Positions 42,417-51,307 of a stretch of DNA of 64,000 nucleotides are shown here, piece after piece (position 1 is the first letter of the stretch; the number at the start of each line of letters is the position of its first letter). The position numbers and the translations under genes are program-made. Location of the stretch: assembly GCA_001801995.1 (NCBI GenBank), contig MGZB01000018.1, positions 62,001 to 126,000 on the forward strand, given 5' to 3'. Source of the stretch: Gammaproteobacteria bacterium RIFOXYD12_FULL_61_37. Its GTDB lineage: Bacteria; Pseudomonadota; Gammaproteobacteria; Chromatiales; Chromatiaceae. The notes under the pieces are model-generated. The model was not told the origin of the DNA. It saw only the letters and a list, made by a program, of their open reading frames with translations, and made no database searches.

Positions 42417-43715
42417 ATGTGGCTCAGGTATTTTTTTGTAGTTCTTTTGTTGTTGCCGAGCGTTCTGTTCGCGGAAGAGATCAAAGATGTTGATAGCATC
42501 GTAGCTGTTATCGATGAGGATCTGGTGATGCGTAGCGAGCTGGACCGGCGTATCAAACAGGTCGTTATACAGTTAAAGCAAAAGGGCCAGCAGTTGCCTC
42601 CAAAGGAGGTGGTGGAAAAGCAGGTGCTTGAGCGGCTTATCGTCCGCCGGCTACAGATCAATGCCGCTAGGGCAGCAGGAATTGCGGTTGATGAGGGGAT
42701 CATTGCAAAAACCCTGGGTAATCTGGCCGAAAGAAACAAAATGAGCCTTGGTCAGTTCCGCCAGGCGCTGGAGTCCTCCGGGTTGAGTTTTGAGCAATTC
42801 AAGGAAGATATGCGCGAAGAATATTTAATAAGCCGCCTTCATAGCCAGAATGTACTGAGCAAAATCCAAGTCCCTGAGCGGGATATCGATGCTTTTCTGG
42901 CCAAGGAGGCGCAAGCGGGCGACGAGGATGTGTCTTATCGGGTTGGTCATATCCTGATTTCAGTTCCAGAGGGGGCGGAATCGGAGAAGCTGGTAAAAAT
43001 ACAGGCGAAGGCCGAAAAGCTAGTCCAGGAATTGCGCGCCGGGGCCGAGTTTCGTGATACCGCCGCAAAATACTCAAATGCAAGCAATGCCCTGGATGGC
43101 GGAGATTTAGGTTGGCGGAAGCGGGGGGAGTTACCAGGCTTACTGGTCGAAGGAATCGTTCCCCTAAAACCAGGGGAGGTCAGCAACCCCATTCGTAGCC
43201 CCAGCGGTTTCCACATCGTCAAAATGCTCGAAAAGAAGGGATTGTCGCGTGAGGTAGTAAATCAGACCCATGTACGGCATATCTTACTTCGAACCGATGA
43301 AGTGACATCAGATGACGAGGCTAAAGCCCGGCTGGAGCAGTTGAGGGCGCGAATTGCCGGTGGTGACGACTTTGAGGCCTTGGCTCGTTCCCATTCGAAC
43401 GATACCGCCAGCGCGGTAAAGGGGGGCGATCTGGGTTGGCTAAGCCCCGGCGATGTCTTTCCGGCCTTTCAGCAGGAGATGGATGCCCTTCAGCCAAACG
43501 AGATTAGCAAGCCGTTTCGTACACAGGCGGGGTGGCACCTGATGCAGGTTCTGGAGCGCCGGGTCTATGACAGCACTGATGATGTGCGCAGGAACAAAGC
43601 CCGTGCAGCGATCAAGCAGCGCAAGGGTGATGAAGCCGTCGATCAGTACGTGAGGAGACTACGCGACGAGGCCTATGTGGAGATACGGCTCCCGAAAGAA
43701 ATCGATAAAGATTGA
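42417..43715 (+). CDS. surA: Periplasmic chaperone and peptidyl-prolyl isomerase SurA
   Basis: 432 aa. It escorts outer-membrane proteins, including LptD, to the BAM complex. A signal peptide (MWLRYFFVVLLLLPSVLFA), an N-terminal chaperone domain and two parvulin domains are visible. The parvulin domains begin SYRVGHILISVP and THVRHILLRTD and each carry a GGDLGW motif. The C-terminal helix completes the chaperone core. It is 2 bp after lptD, so the chaperone and its main client are co-expressed. Confidence 0.96.
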   Translation: MWLRYFFVVLLLLPSVLFAEEIKDVDSIVAVIDEDLVMRSELDRRIKQVVIQLKQKGQQLPPKEVVEKQVLERLIVRRLQINAARAAGIAVDEGIIAKTLGNLAERNKMSLGQFRQALESSGLSFEQFKEDMREEYLISRLHSQNVLSKIQVPERDIDAFLAKEAQAGDEDVSYRVGHILISVPEGAESEKLVKIQAKAEKLVQELRAGAEFRDTAAKYSNASNALDGGDLGWRKRGELPGLLVEGIVPLKPGEVSNPIRSPSGFHIVKMLEKKGLSREVVNQTHVRHILLRTDEVTSDDEAKARLEQLRARIAGGDDFEALARSHSNDTASAVKGGDLGWLSPGDVFPAFQQEMDALQPNEISKPFRTQAGWHLMQVLERRVYDSTDDVRRNKARAAIKQRKGDEAVDQYVRRLRDEAYVEIRLPKEIDKD

Positions 43716-43742
43716 ATCCGGGGTGGCACTGCCCCTGGCGGC

Positions 43743-44786
43743 ATGGCAGCGATGGAAGCAAATCCGATACTCCTGACCCCCGGTGAGCCTGCTGGCATTG
43801 GCCCTGACCTCTGCGTCGAACTGGCCCAGCAACCTGGCCCCCATCGCGTCGTCGCAGTGTCTGACCCCGGACTTCTCCTGTCTCGCGCTGAACGCCTGGG
43901 TAAACCCCTCCGATTGATACCCTATCAACCTTCTACAGTTCACAAAGCCGAGCCGGGCTGTATGGAGGTTCTGCCGGTGGAGCTGCCCTCAGCGGCGCTT
44001 TGCGGGGTCTTGAATCCGGCCCATGCCGGCTACGTCCTGAAGACGCTGGACATGGCCGCCGGCCTCTGCCTCGGAGGTGAGGCTGTGGCCTTGGTGACCG
44101 GCCCCGTTCACAAGGGAATCATCAACGAGGCGGGGATACCCTTCACAGGCCATACCGAGTACCTGGCGCAGCGGACCGGCGGCAACCCGGTCATGATGCT
44201 TGCCACCTCCGGGTTAAGGGTGGCGCTGGCAACTACCCATCTGCCGCTGAGGGAGGTAAGCGCGGCCATAACCAGGGAACTGTTGCATGGGGTGATCCTT
44301 ACCTTGTGGCATGAGATGCGGACGCGCTTCGGGCTCGCCGAGCCACGACTGCTCGTGTGCGGCCTCAATCCGCACGCCGGAGAGGCAGGGCATCTGGGGC
44401 GGGAGGAGCTCGACGTGATCATCCCGGTTCTAGACGAATTGCGTGCGAGAGGCCTACGTTTGCAAGGTCCTCTACCGGCGGATACGGCCTTTACCCCTCG
44501 TGCGCTGCAACAGGCCGACGCAGTGCTCGCCATGTATCATGACCAAGGACTGCCGGTGCTCAAATACCAGGGGTTCGGCCAGGCCGTGAATATCACCCTG
44601 GGCCTTCCCATCATCCGAACCTCCGTGGATCACGGCACAGCCCTAGAACTGGCGGGCAGCGGCCGGATCGATACCGGCAGCCTGCGCTACGCCATCGAGG
44701 TTGCGGCCGAAATGGCGGGACGGAGCCTGAGAGGCTGTGGAAATACCCTCCCCCGTCCCTCCCCTTGGGTTAACAGACAGGCATAG
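43743..44786 (+). CDS. pdxA: 4-hydroxythreonine-4-phosphate dehydrogenase
   Basis: A 347-aa enzyme of pyridoxal phosphate synthesis, NAD-dependent, with a metal site. [12 protein letters not shown], the histidine in [37 protein letters not shown] and [12 protein letters not shown] are conserved. The last 20 or so residues (after [13 protein letters not shown]) are rich in Pro and Arg and run up to the IS fragment, so the C-terminus may have been altered by the rearrangement. The usual next gene, rsmA, is missing here. A second ATG, at 43752, is also possible. Confidence 0.93.
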   Translation: MAAMEANPILLTPGEPAGIGPDLCVELAQQPGPHRVVAVSDPGLLLSRAERLGKPLRLIPYQPSTVHKAEPGCMEVLPVELPSAALCGVLNPAHAGYVLKTLDMAAGLCLGGEAVALVTGPVHKGIINEAGIPFTGHTEYLAQRTGGNPVMMLATSGLRVALATTHLPLREVSAAITRELLHGVILTLWHEMRTRFGLAEPRLLVCGLNPHAGEAGHLGREELDVIIPVLDELRARGLRLQGPLPADTAFTPRALQQADAVLAMYHDQGLPVLKYQGFGQAVNITLGLPIIRTSVDHGTALELAGSGRIDTGSLRYAIEVAAEMAGRSLRGCGNTLPRPSPWVNRQA

Positions 44787-45272
44787 TGCGCTGGTAGTTG
44801 ACTGAGGACAGCCGCAACATCCCGAGTTTAAGCTGCACAATCCACTTCACACGCAGCAGAATGGCACTGCCCCACTGCCCTGGTTTCTGATTCTTCCTCC
44901 TTGGCGAGCTTGTCCAGAACCTTTGCCCCCCATTCTCCATCACATACACTCGGTTAGGGGTATTGTTGGAGAGTGATTGGTGCGGCCGCTCGGCGTTGTA
45001 GAAGGCGAAGTATCCGACAGTCCGCGTATCAGCTCGCCCATGCCGGCATAGCCCTTCAGATAAATGTCTTCATGCTTGAGGCTCCGCCAGAGCCGCTCGA
45101 CGAAGATGTTGTCCAGTGCCCGGCCCCGTCCGTCCATGCTGATCCGGATATCCTCCCGTTTGAGGACGTCGGTGAAGACCGTGCTGGTGGACTATGAACC
45201 CTGATCGCTGTTGAAGATGTCCGGTTTACCGTGCAGCCGCAGGGCCTCCTCCAGGCAATCGACACAGAACAG
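44787..45272 (-). mobile_element. Decayed IS3-family transposase fragment
   Basis: The minus strand encodes the C-terminal part of an IS3-type OrfB integrase core. It reads FCVDCLEEALRLHGKPDIFN, then SDQGS, a TAG stop (45192-45194) where Gln is expected, then VFTDVLKREDIRISMDG, DNIFVERLWRSLKHEDIYLK, a frameshift near 45004-45026, and YFAFYNAERPHQSLSNNTPN. The N-terminal half, OrfA and recognisable terminal repeats are absent, so it cannot move by itself. This fragment fills the gene-free stretch between pdxA and fthC and supplies the last codons of fthC. Confidence 0.85.
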
Positions 45273-45852
45273 GGCCAAGCTCCGTCACCACCAAGTCCAT
45301 GGGGATGTCCCAGGGACGAACCTCCAGCAAACCAACCCTCTGGCATTCATGCGCGACACCGATCAAGCGCGGCCTATGCCAGCAGCTTCTCTTGAGTGGT
45401 ACGAGGGTTCTGTCGTAATACCCGCCCCCCATGCCAAGGCGATGCATCGAGGCATCAAATCCGACCAAAGGCATCAATATGGCATCAATGGCCCTTAGTT
45501 TAAGGGGGGAGTGCCTCCGTGTATCGGGCTCAAGAATTCCATACCGGTTGAGATAGAGGGCGTCCCCTGGTGCAAAGGGGGCGAACCAGAGACGGCGGCC
45601 CCCTCCCGGACGCAGCACGGGCAGGCAGACCCTTTTGCCCTTCCTCAAGAAATACCGAAGCAACAGAGCCAAATCTACTTCTCCGTCATTGGAGAGATAG
45701 AGCGCGACTGTGCCGCTCCGCTGGATCAGCGGGTGACGGGCCAGGGCCTCGGCAATGCGGATTTCATTTTGGCGTCGCGCTTTTGGCGACAAAGAACGTC
45801 GAGCCTGGCGGAGGCTCTTTCTGAGAGAGGGAGTGGAGGCAAGAGGACGCAT
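45226..45852 (-). CDS. fthC: 5-formyltetrahydrofolate cyclo-ligase, C-terminus replaced
   Basis: 208 aa. It converts 5-formyl-THF to 5,10-methenyl-THF using ATP. RKSLRQARRSLSPKAR, the phosphate-binding LVGFDASMHRLGMGGGYYDRTL and RPWDIPMDLVVTELG are conserved. After the last block the final 15 or so residues (PVLCRLPGGGPAAAR) are read out of frame from the IS fragment, replacing a short native tail. Activity is probably kept because the tail is variable in this family. The frame is open to 45924, but that part lies inside the 6S RNA. The start at 45852 is used. In gammaproteobacteria this gene commonly follows 6S RNA. Confidence 0.87.
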   Translation of the reverse strand: MRPLASTPSLRKSLRQARRSLSPKARRQNEIRIAEALARHPLIQRSGTVALYLSNDGEVDLALLLRYFLRKGKRVCLPVLRPGGGRRLWFAPFAPGDALYLNRYGILEPDTRRHSPLKLRAIDAILMPLVGFDASMHRLGMGGGYYDRTLVPLKRSCWHRPRLIGVAHECQRVGLLEVRPWDIPMDLVVTELGPVLCRLPGGGPAAAR

Positions 45853-45869
45853 ATAGGAAAACGGCGCGC

Positions 45870-46045
45870 CCGCCTGTGCCGTTGCCGACCTCGTTCCTGA
45901 ACCGGTAGGTTCAAGTGGAAGCAACAGTGACGCTTCAGGCTTTCCGTCGCAAGACGAACATGCACAACGGCGTCGAAATTATGCTCCCAGGGCACACTTT
46001 AAGGCTCAAGAAAATACCCAGTCGAAACACGAACACGGCAGGAGC
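45870..46045 (-). ncRNA. ssrS: 6S RNA
   Basis: About 176 nt between zapA and fthC, the standard site. The ends pair: CCTG and CCGT near 46042 with ACGG and CAGG near 45873, separated by a 2-nt bulge. The 3' half has the characteristic hairpin CTTGAACC TACC GGTTCAGG near 45900-45920, preceded by AAGCCTGAAGCG. The 5' half includes TGGGTATTTTCTTGAGCC. It binds RNA polymerase with sigma-70 in stationary phase. The ends are approximate. Confidence 0.85.
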
Positions 46046-46074
46046 GCCTGACCCTTACATTACCGCTAATAGAC

Positions 46075-46386
46075 TCAGACTTCCAGTTGAGAATGTTGAT
46101 GCAGGGCATGTTCGATCTTTTCTTGCAAGCTACGCAAGCGCGTCTCGATCTCCCTACGTCTGACGGAGCCTTCGGTATCTTGTTGCAGGTATTCGTGAGA
46201 AATATTCAGCGCGGCCATCACCGCGATCCGCTCACCGCCCAGCACCTTACCCTTGCTACGGATCTCGCGCATCCGCTCATCCAAATGGCGAGCCGCGCGC
46301 AGTAGATTCTCCTGCTCGCCCCTTTCGCAGGCCACCCGGTATTCTTTATCGAGGATTTTGACGGTGAAAAGGTTGGCGTCGCTCAC
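46075..46386 (-). CDS. zapA: Cell division protein ZapA
   Basis: A 103-aa protein that bundles FtsZ filaments at mid-cell. The N-terminal globular part (FTVKILDKEYRVACERGEQ) carries the family's LLRAARHLDERMREIR helix and ERIAVMAALNISHEYL. The C-terminal 40 residues form the dimerising coiled coil. It starts with GTG, which overlaps the stop of the upstream ZapB-like gene (GTGA). 6S RNA follows on the same strand. Confidence 0.94.
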   Translation of the reverse strand: MSDANLFTVKILDKEYRVACERGEQENLLRAARHLDERMREIRSKGKVLGGERIAVMAALNISHEYLQQDTEGSVRRREIETRLRSLQEKIEHALHQHSQLEV

Positions 46387-46616
46387 GTACCGGATTCCAG
46401 CGCCTTCAGTCGAGTGATCATCGCCTCCACACGGCTGCGCGCCAGCTCGGTCTTCTCGATAAGCGCCGCTCTCTCGGCCACCAGCTTCTCTTGCTGAGCG
46501 CGTAGAGACCGGTTTTCTTCACCCAGCTTGCCGCACTGCTCAATCAATTCCTCAACCCGCGACTCAAGCTTGCGGAGATCGAGTTCCGTCACTTCATTGT
46601 GGGCTGTCTTAATCAT
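46383..46616 (-). CDS. Small ZapB-like coiled-coil protein
   Basis: 77 aa, nearly all a coiled coil (LESRVEELIEQCGKLGEENR). It belongs to a family of short proteins encoded just upstream of zapA in Pseudomonas-type genomes and thought to act in division like ZapB. The start at 46616 (MIKTAHNEV) is preferred over the open frame to 46676. The gene overlaps zapA by 4 nt, so the two are translationally coupled. It is divergent from ygfB. Confidence 0.82.
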   Translation of the reverse strand: MIKTAHNEVTELDLRKLESRVEELIEQCGKLGEENRSLRAQQEKLVAERAALIEKTELARSRVEAMITRLKALESGT

Positions 46617-46705
46617 GTGATGAATATAGAGTTTGCACTTTCCATGGTCAATGATCCGGTTCGCACATGGTAGCATTAAAGTTTACCTATCTTTGCAAAG
46701 AAATG

Positions 46706-47257
46706 ATGACCGCTCCCACAACCGATTTCGGACAGCTGGAAAAGAAACTATCCGCAGCAGACGTCTCCGTTAGCCCGGCCGAGGCTCAGGGTTTACTCTG
46801 CGGACTGCTGTGCACAGGGCACGATGAGGCCCAGTCCTTATGGCTCCAGGAACTGATCCCTGACCAAGATGGGACAGCGGTCCCCTTGCCGCCGGAGCAT
46901 CGCCAGTCTCTCATACGGTTTTTCCAGGAAACCCTGGATGCATTTGAAGGTCCGGGGGTTGGCTTCGAGCTGCTGCTGCCGGATGAAGATCAGCCCCTTA
47001 GAACCCGAGCCTCCGCTCTTGTCGATTGGTGCCAAGGTTTTCTCTACGGGCTCGGCCTGGCCCAGGCTCGATTCGACGGACTCAGCCAAGAGACCCAAGA
47101 GGGGCTCAAGGACATCGTCGAGGTCACCAAGCTCGACCTGGATGCCCTCGGCAGCGGAGAGGAAGATGAGATCGACCTTACCGAGATCACGGAGTTCATC
47201 TGGGTCGCCGCCATGCTGGTACGGGAGGAGCTGGTGCATCACCCGAGGGGCGAATAA
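46706..47257 (+). CDS. ygfB: UPF0149 family protein YgfB
   Basis: 183 aa, helical and acidic. The N-terminal AEAQGLLCGLLCTGHDEAQS and central WCQGFLYGLGLAQ are typical. In Pseudomonas aeruginosa YgfB lowers expression of ampDh3 by opposing AlpA. Whether that holds here is unknown. It starts the ygfB-pepP-ubiH-ubiI run: pepP begins 5 bp after its stop, and the gene order is conserved in gammaproteobacteria. The alternative ATG at 46703 is adjacent. Confidence 0.9.
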   Translation: MTAPTTDFGQLEKKLSAADVSVSPAEAQGLLCGLLCTGHDEAQSLWLQELIPDQDGTAVPLPPEHRQSLIRFFQETLDAFEGPGVGFELLLPDEDQPLRTRASALVDWCQGFLYGLGLAQARFDGLSQETQEGLKDIVEVTKLDLDALGSGEEDEIDLTEITEFIWVAAMLVREELVHHPRGE

Positions 47258-47262
47258 AGCCG

Positions 47263-48570
47263 ATGCGCATGACTGAGTTCAAAAAGCGACGCCGTAGCCT
47301 GATGCGTATGATGAGCAAGGGCGACATAGCCATTCTGCCAACCGCCCCCACCATGACCCGCAGCCGCGATGTGGAACACCCCTACCGCCCGGACAGTGAT
47401 TTCTATTACCTGACCGGATTTGCGGAACCCGAGGCGGTCGCGGTACTCCGTCCCGGCCATGAAGGGGGCGAATATCTCCTCTTCTGCCGCGAGCGCGACC
47501 CCGAGAAGGAGCTCTGGAACGGCCTGCGTGCCGGGCTGGAGGGGGCCAAGAAACGGTACGGCGCCGACGAGGCCCTGGCCATCGGTAAGCTGCACGAGGC
47601 CTTGCCGCGCATGCTGGAGTCCAGTGAGCGGGTTTACTACGCCATCGGCAGCCATGATGAACTGGACCGGCGCCTGCCGGAGTGGATCGCCCTCACCCGC
47701 GCCAAATCCAGATCCGGGATCAGAGGCCCGAGAGAGATCGTCGCCCTCGACCTCATCCTCCACGAGATGCGCCTATTCAAGGACAAAACCGAGATCGAGG
47801 CCATGAGGCAATCAGCCGCCGCCGCCGCCGAAGGCCACAAGCGGATGATGCGGGCCTGCAAACCGGGCATGCCCGAGTACCGGCTGGAATCGGAATTTCT
47901 CCATGAGTGCGCCCACCATGGGGCGCGGCAGGCTTCCTATTCGGCCATCGTCGGCGGCGGCGCCAACGCCTGTATCCTCCACTACACCGAAAACAGGGAC
48001 CTGCTCCGGGACGGCGAACTGGTCTTGATTGATGCTGGCTGTGAATTCGACTACTACGCCTCGGACATCACCCGCACCTTTCCGGTCAACGGGGTCTTCA
48101 GCTCAGTCCAAAAAGAACTCTATCAACTGGTCCTCGACGCCCAACATGCGGCCATCGCCGAGGTGTGGCCCGGTAACTCCTGTGACGCCCCCCACAAGGC
48201 CGCCGTTCGTCTCCTCGCCAAGGGCCTGATCAGGCTGGGACTGTTGAAAGGTCCCCTCTCGCGCCTGATCAAGAAGGAGGGCTACAAACGTTTTTACATG
48301 CACCGCACCAACCACTGGCTGGGGATGGACGTGCATGACGTGGGTGATTATTTCCAGGGCGATAAGCCGCGTCCCCTGCAACCCGGCATGGTCCTGACCA
48401 TCGAGCCTGGACTTTACATCCCCAGGGATTGCAAGGAGGTTGCGAAGCAGTGGCGAGGCATCGGCATCCGCATCGAGGACGATGTCCTGGTGACGGCGGA
48501 GGGGCATGAGATCCTCAGCGCTGCCGCGCCAAAGGAGATCGACGAGATCGAGGCATGGATGGCCTCATGA
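47263..48570 (+). CDS. pepP: Xaa-Pro aminopeptidase P
   Basis: A 435-aa metallopeptidase that removes N-terminal residues preceding proline. The five metal ligands of the pita-bread fold are visible: LVLIDAGCEFDYYASDITRT (two Asp), a histidine in GMDVHDVGDY, and two glutamates in LTIEPGLYIP and GIRIEDDVLV. The N-terminal creatinase-like domain (RPDSDFYYLTGFAEPEAV) is also present. The last bases overlap the ubiH start (ATGA). Length and domain order are normal. Confidence 0.95.
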   Translation: MRMTEFKKRRRSLMRMMSKGDIAILPTAPTMTRSRDVEHPYRPDSDFYYLTGFAEPEAVAVLRPGHEGGEYLLFCRERDPEKELWNGLRAGLEGAKKRYGADEALAIGKLHEALPRMLESSERVYYAIGSHDELDRRLPEWIALTRAKSRSGIRGPREIVALDLILHEMRLFKDKTEIEAMRQSAAAAAEGHKRMMRACKPGMPEYRLESEFLHECAHHGARQASYSAIVGGGANACILHYTENRDLLRDGELVLIDAGCEFDYYASDITRTFPVNGVFSSVQKELYQLVLDAQHAAIAEVWPGNSCDAPHKAAVRLLAKGLIRLGLLKGPLSRLIKKEGYKRFYMHRTNHWLGMDVHDVGDYFQGDKPRPLQPGMVLTIEPGLYIPRDCKEVAKQWRGIGIRIEDDVLVTAEGHEILSAAAPKEIDEIEAWMAS

Positions 48571-49778
48571 CCCGGCGGACGTTCGATATCGCCATTGTCG
48601 GCGGCGGCATGAACGGCGCCGCCCTGGCCCTAGCCTTGAACGGCAGCGGCCTGAGCGTCGCCCTGATCGAGTCCCTGGCCCTGGACGCCGGATATCGTCC
48701 CAACTATGACGACCGTAGCATCGCCATGGCCCATGGCACCGCGTGCATCCTCCACGACATCGGCGCCTGGGAACCTCTTCGGCAAAACGCCGAACCCATC
48801 CTACGCATCCATGTCTCTGACCGCGGCCACTTTGGCTTTACCCATCTGGACGCAGAGGAGGAGGGGGTCGATGCCCTGGGCTATGTCGCCACCGCTCATG
48901 CCATCGGGGCTGCCATGGCCGCTGGCCTAAGGACGGCGGAGGGTCTGCATCTCTTCTGTCCCGCCACTCTGGAGCATTTCGCCGCTGGTCCAGACCGGGT
49001 CGATCTGACCCTTCGCCAGCAGGGGCAACCCATCCAGATCGGGGCGCGACTCCTGGTTGCCGCCGACGGGACCGAATCCCCCATTCGTGCCCAGTTGGGC
49101 ATCCCTGTACGTGAATGGCGCTACGGCCATCATGCCCTGACCGCCAATGTCACCCCTACCCTTCCACATCAGGGTGTTGCCTATGAGCGATTCACCGATA
49201 GCGGCCCCCTGGCGGTCCTGCCCCTGCCCGGCAACCGTTGCGCAGTCGTCTGGACTGCCCTCGACCACCAAACCGAGGAGATCATGGGGCTGGACGATGA
49301 CGCCTTTCTGTCCCGGCTCCAGCAACGATTCGGTCACCGGCTCGGCCGCTTCGGCATGGTAGGCAAACGGACGGCCTACCCCCTCAAAATGAGGCAGGTC
49401 CGCGAACACTACCGTCAGCGGACCCTCATTATCGGCAACGCTGCCCATGCGGCCCACCCCATCGCCGGTCAGGGTTTCAATCTGGGCATCCGCGATGTGG
49501 CCCTCCTGGCCGAACTTTTGATCGAAGCCGCCCGCGCCGGGGGCGACCCCGGCGCCGAGACCCTGCTGCAAGCCTATGCCTCTGGCCGCGACAGGGATCA
49601 ACAAGGGACGACCCTGATCACCGACATACTGGCGCGTCTCTTCACCAGCCCTCTGCCACCCCTGCGGGTCGCCCGCGACCTGGGTATGCTCGCCCTCGAT
49701 CTGCTGCCAGGGGCCAAGCACCTGCTCGCCCGCAATGCCATGGGACTGGGTGGCAGGTTGCCGAGGTTGCAGCGATGA
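48567..49778 (+). CDS. ubiH: 2-octaprenyl-6-methoxyphenol hydroxylase
   Basis: An FAD monooxygenase of 403 aa in aerobic ubiquinone synthesis. The dinucleotide fold is IVGGGMNGAALALAL, the second FAD motif is ADGTESPIRAQL, and the GD-type motif is IIGNAAHAAHPIAGQGFNLG, with Asn in place of the usual Asp of GDAAH. It begins inside the last codon of pepP and overlaps ubiI by 4 nt (ATGA). Assignment to UbiH over UbiI rests on gene order. Confidence 0.9.
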   Translation: MTRRTFDIAIVGGGMNGAALALALNGSGLSVALIESLALDAGYRPNYDDRSIAMAHGTACILHDIGAWEPLRQNAEPILRIHVSDRGHFGFTHLDAEEEGVDALGYVATAHAIGAAMAAGLRTAEGLHLFCPATLEHFAAGPDRVDLTLRQQGQPIQIGARLLVAADGTESPIRAQLGIPVREWRYGHHALTANVTPTLPHQGVAYERFTDSGPLAVLPLPGNRCAVVWTALDHQTEEIMGLDDDAFLSRLQQRFGHRLGRFGMVGKRTAYPLKMRQVREHYRQRTLIIGNAAHAAHPIAGQGFNLGIRDVALLAELLIEAARAGGDPGAETLLQAYASGRDRDQQGTTLITDILARLFTSPLPPLRVARDLGMLALDLLPGAKHLLARNAMGLGGRLPRLQR

Positions 49779-50998
49779 CAATCCTGGATTTTGACGTTGT
49801 CATCGCCGGCGGCGGCATGGTGGGCTCCGCGCTGGCCTGTGCACTCGGACGCGAGGGTTTTCGCGTCGGCTTGGTGGAAAGCCGCGAGCCGCAACGGGTG
49901 TGGCCCCAGGGTGAGATCGATCTGCGCGTCTCGGCCCTGAGCCGTGCCTCGCAGAATATCATGACCAATCTCGGTGCCTGGCCCCGCATGGCCGCGCTAC
50001 ACATCTACCCCTACCGGCGCATGGAGGTCTGGGATGCGGGAAGTAGCGGCCGTATCAGCTTCGACTGCGCCAGGATCGGCGAGCCGGATCTGGGTCATAT
50101 CGTGGAGAATCGCGTCACCCAGCTGGCCCTCTGGCAGGAGATGGAAGGCATCGAGAGCATCGAGCGCTTCTATCCCGCCCGCGCCCAAGACCTCGATCTG
50201 AAAGGGCATTCCCTCAGACTGGAAGACGGCAGAGTGCTGCACGCCGGTCTGATCGTTGCCGCCGACGGTCGGGATTCGCCTATTCGGGGGATGGCTGGGA
50301 TCGAGGCGCACGGCTGGTCCTACGATCAACATGCTGTGGTCGCCACCGTCACCCCCGCCGGTGATCACTGCCGAACAGCCTGGCAACGCTTCCTGCCCAC
50401 CGGTCCCCTGGCCTTCCTGCCCGTCGACGACGGCCGCTGCTCCATCGTCTGGTCCAGTTCTCCGGAAGAAACGGCCCGGTTGAGCGAATTGGAAGAGATC
50501 GAATTCCTTCGCCAATTGACCAAGACCAGCGAAGAGGTGCTCGGGGAGATCCTGGCCGTGGGACCAAGGGCCGTCTTCCCCTTGCGGCTGCAACATGCCC
50601 TGTCTTACGTACTTCCAGGCCTGGCATTGGTGGGCGACGCCGCCCACGCCATTCACCCCTTGGCCGGCCAGGGGGTCAATCTCGGCCTGCTCGATGCCGC
50701 CACCCTGGCCCAGTGCCTGGTCGAAGGCCGCAACGCCGGACGTCAGGCCGGGGATATCCGCGACCTGCGCCGTTACGAACGCAGCCGCAAGGGTAACAAC
50801 ATCGCCATGCTGGCCGCCATGGACACCTTTAAACGCCTGTTCAGCAACCACAACCCCTTGCTAGGACTGGCGCGTGGCCTGGGGCTGAACCTGGCCGACC
50901 GAATCCCCCTCCTCAACCACTGCTTCATGCGCCAGGCGCTCGGCCTGGAAGGGGAGCGGCCACCTCTCGCCATACGTCTTCGTGGAATGGATCTCTAA
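49775..50998 (+). CDS. ubiI: UbiI-type FAD-dependent ubiquinone hydroxylase
   Basis: 407 aa, related to UbiH. FAD motifs are IAGGGMVGSALACAL, ADGRDSPIRGMAG and VGDAAHAIHPLAGQGVNLG. In Escherichia coli UbiI (VisC) hydroxylates C5 of the ring. It is translationally coupled to ubiH and ends the operon. The glycine riboswitch and gcv operon follow after about 65 bp. Which ring carbon it acts on cannot be read from sequence. Confidence 0.88.
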   Translation: MTILDFDVVIAGGGMVGSALACALGREGFRVGLVESREPQRVWPQGEIDLRVSALSRASQNIMTNLGAWPRMAALHIYPYRRMEVWDAGSSGRISFDCARIGEPDLGHIVENRVTQLALWQEMEGIESIERFYPARAQDLDLKGHSLRLEDGRVLHAGLIVAADGRDSPIRGMAGIEAHGWSYDQHAVVATVTPAGDHCRTAWQRFLPTGPLAFLPVDDGRCSIVWSSSPEETARLSELEEIEFLRQLTKTSEEVLGEILAVGPRAVFPLRLQHALSYVLPGLALVGDAAHAIHPLAGQGVNLGLLDAATLAQCLVEGRNAGRQAGDIRDLRRYERSRKGNNIAMLAAMDTFKRLFSNHNPLLGLARGLGLNLADRIPLLNHCFMRQALGLEGERPPLAIRLRGMDL

Positions 50999-51063
50999 AT
51001 AGTCCTCTTCCCGATTGCGCCAATGAACGGCGACTGGTTATAGTTGCTCCTCGGCCCAAAACC

Positions 51064-51256
51064 CCTTGGGAGAGCCCGGTAACCATACCGGCGCCGAAGG
51101 CGCAATCCCGCCCGGAATCGCTCAGGCAAAAGGACCATGGGGAATATGGCCGACTCTGGAGAGAGGCGATTTGCTCGCCCACCGACGGGGCAGAAGCGGA
51201 ATGATTTGAATCGCACCGCTTCAAACTCTCAGGTTCCCGGACAGAGGGGCGGCGCG
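51064..51256 (+). promoter_or_regulatory. Tandem glycine riboswitch
   Basis: Two glycine aptamers lie back to back. The first has GGGAGAG near 51068, the core GCGCCGAAGGCGCAA near 51090-51105 and CTCAGGCAAAAGGACC near 51121-51136. The second starts ACTCTGGAGAG near 51153, has CACCGACGGGGCAGA near 51180 and ends CTCTCAGG...GGACAGAGGGG near 51226-51249. Both are followed directly by an intrinsic terminator ahead of gcvT. Known glycine riboswitches in this position raise gcv expression when glycine binds. Confidence 0.93.
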
Positions 51257-51290
51257 TGACCTTTGTCCCGCGCCGCCCCTTTATTTCTTT
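51245..51290 (+). terminator. Riboswitch expression-platform terminator
   Basis: A perfect 12-bp stem (51245-51256 with 51269-51280), almost all G/C, is followed by TTTATTTCTTT. It lies between the second aptamer and gcvT, and its 5' arm overlaps the closing sequence of that aptamer. This suggests that glycine binding prevents terminator formation. Confidence 0.9.
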
Positions 51291-51307
51291 ATGGCGAGAA
51301 CCCAGAC

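Noticed and set aside
44787-45272. Active insertion sequence
   Set aside because: The transposase has an in-frame TAG and a frameshift, lacks its N-terminal half and OrfA, and no terminal repeats were found.
45853-45924. fthC starting at 45924
   Set aside because: These codons lie within the conserved 3' part of 6S RNA, and the cyclo-ligase family begins near 45852.
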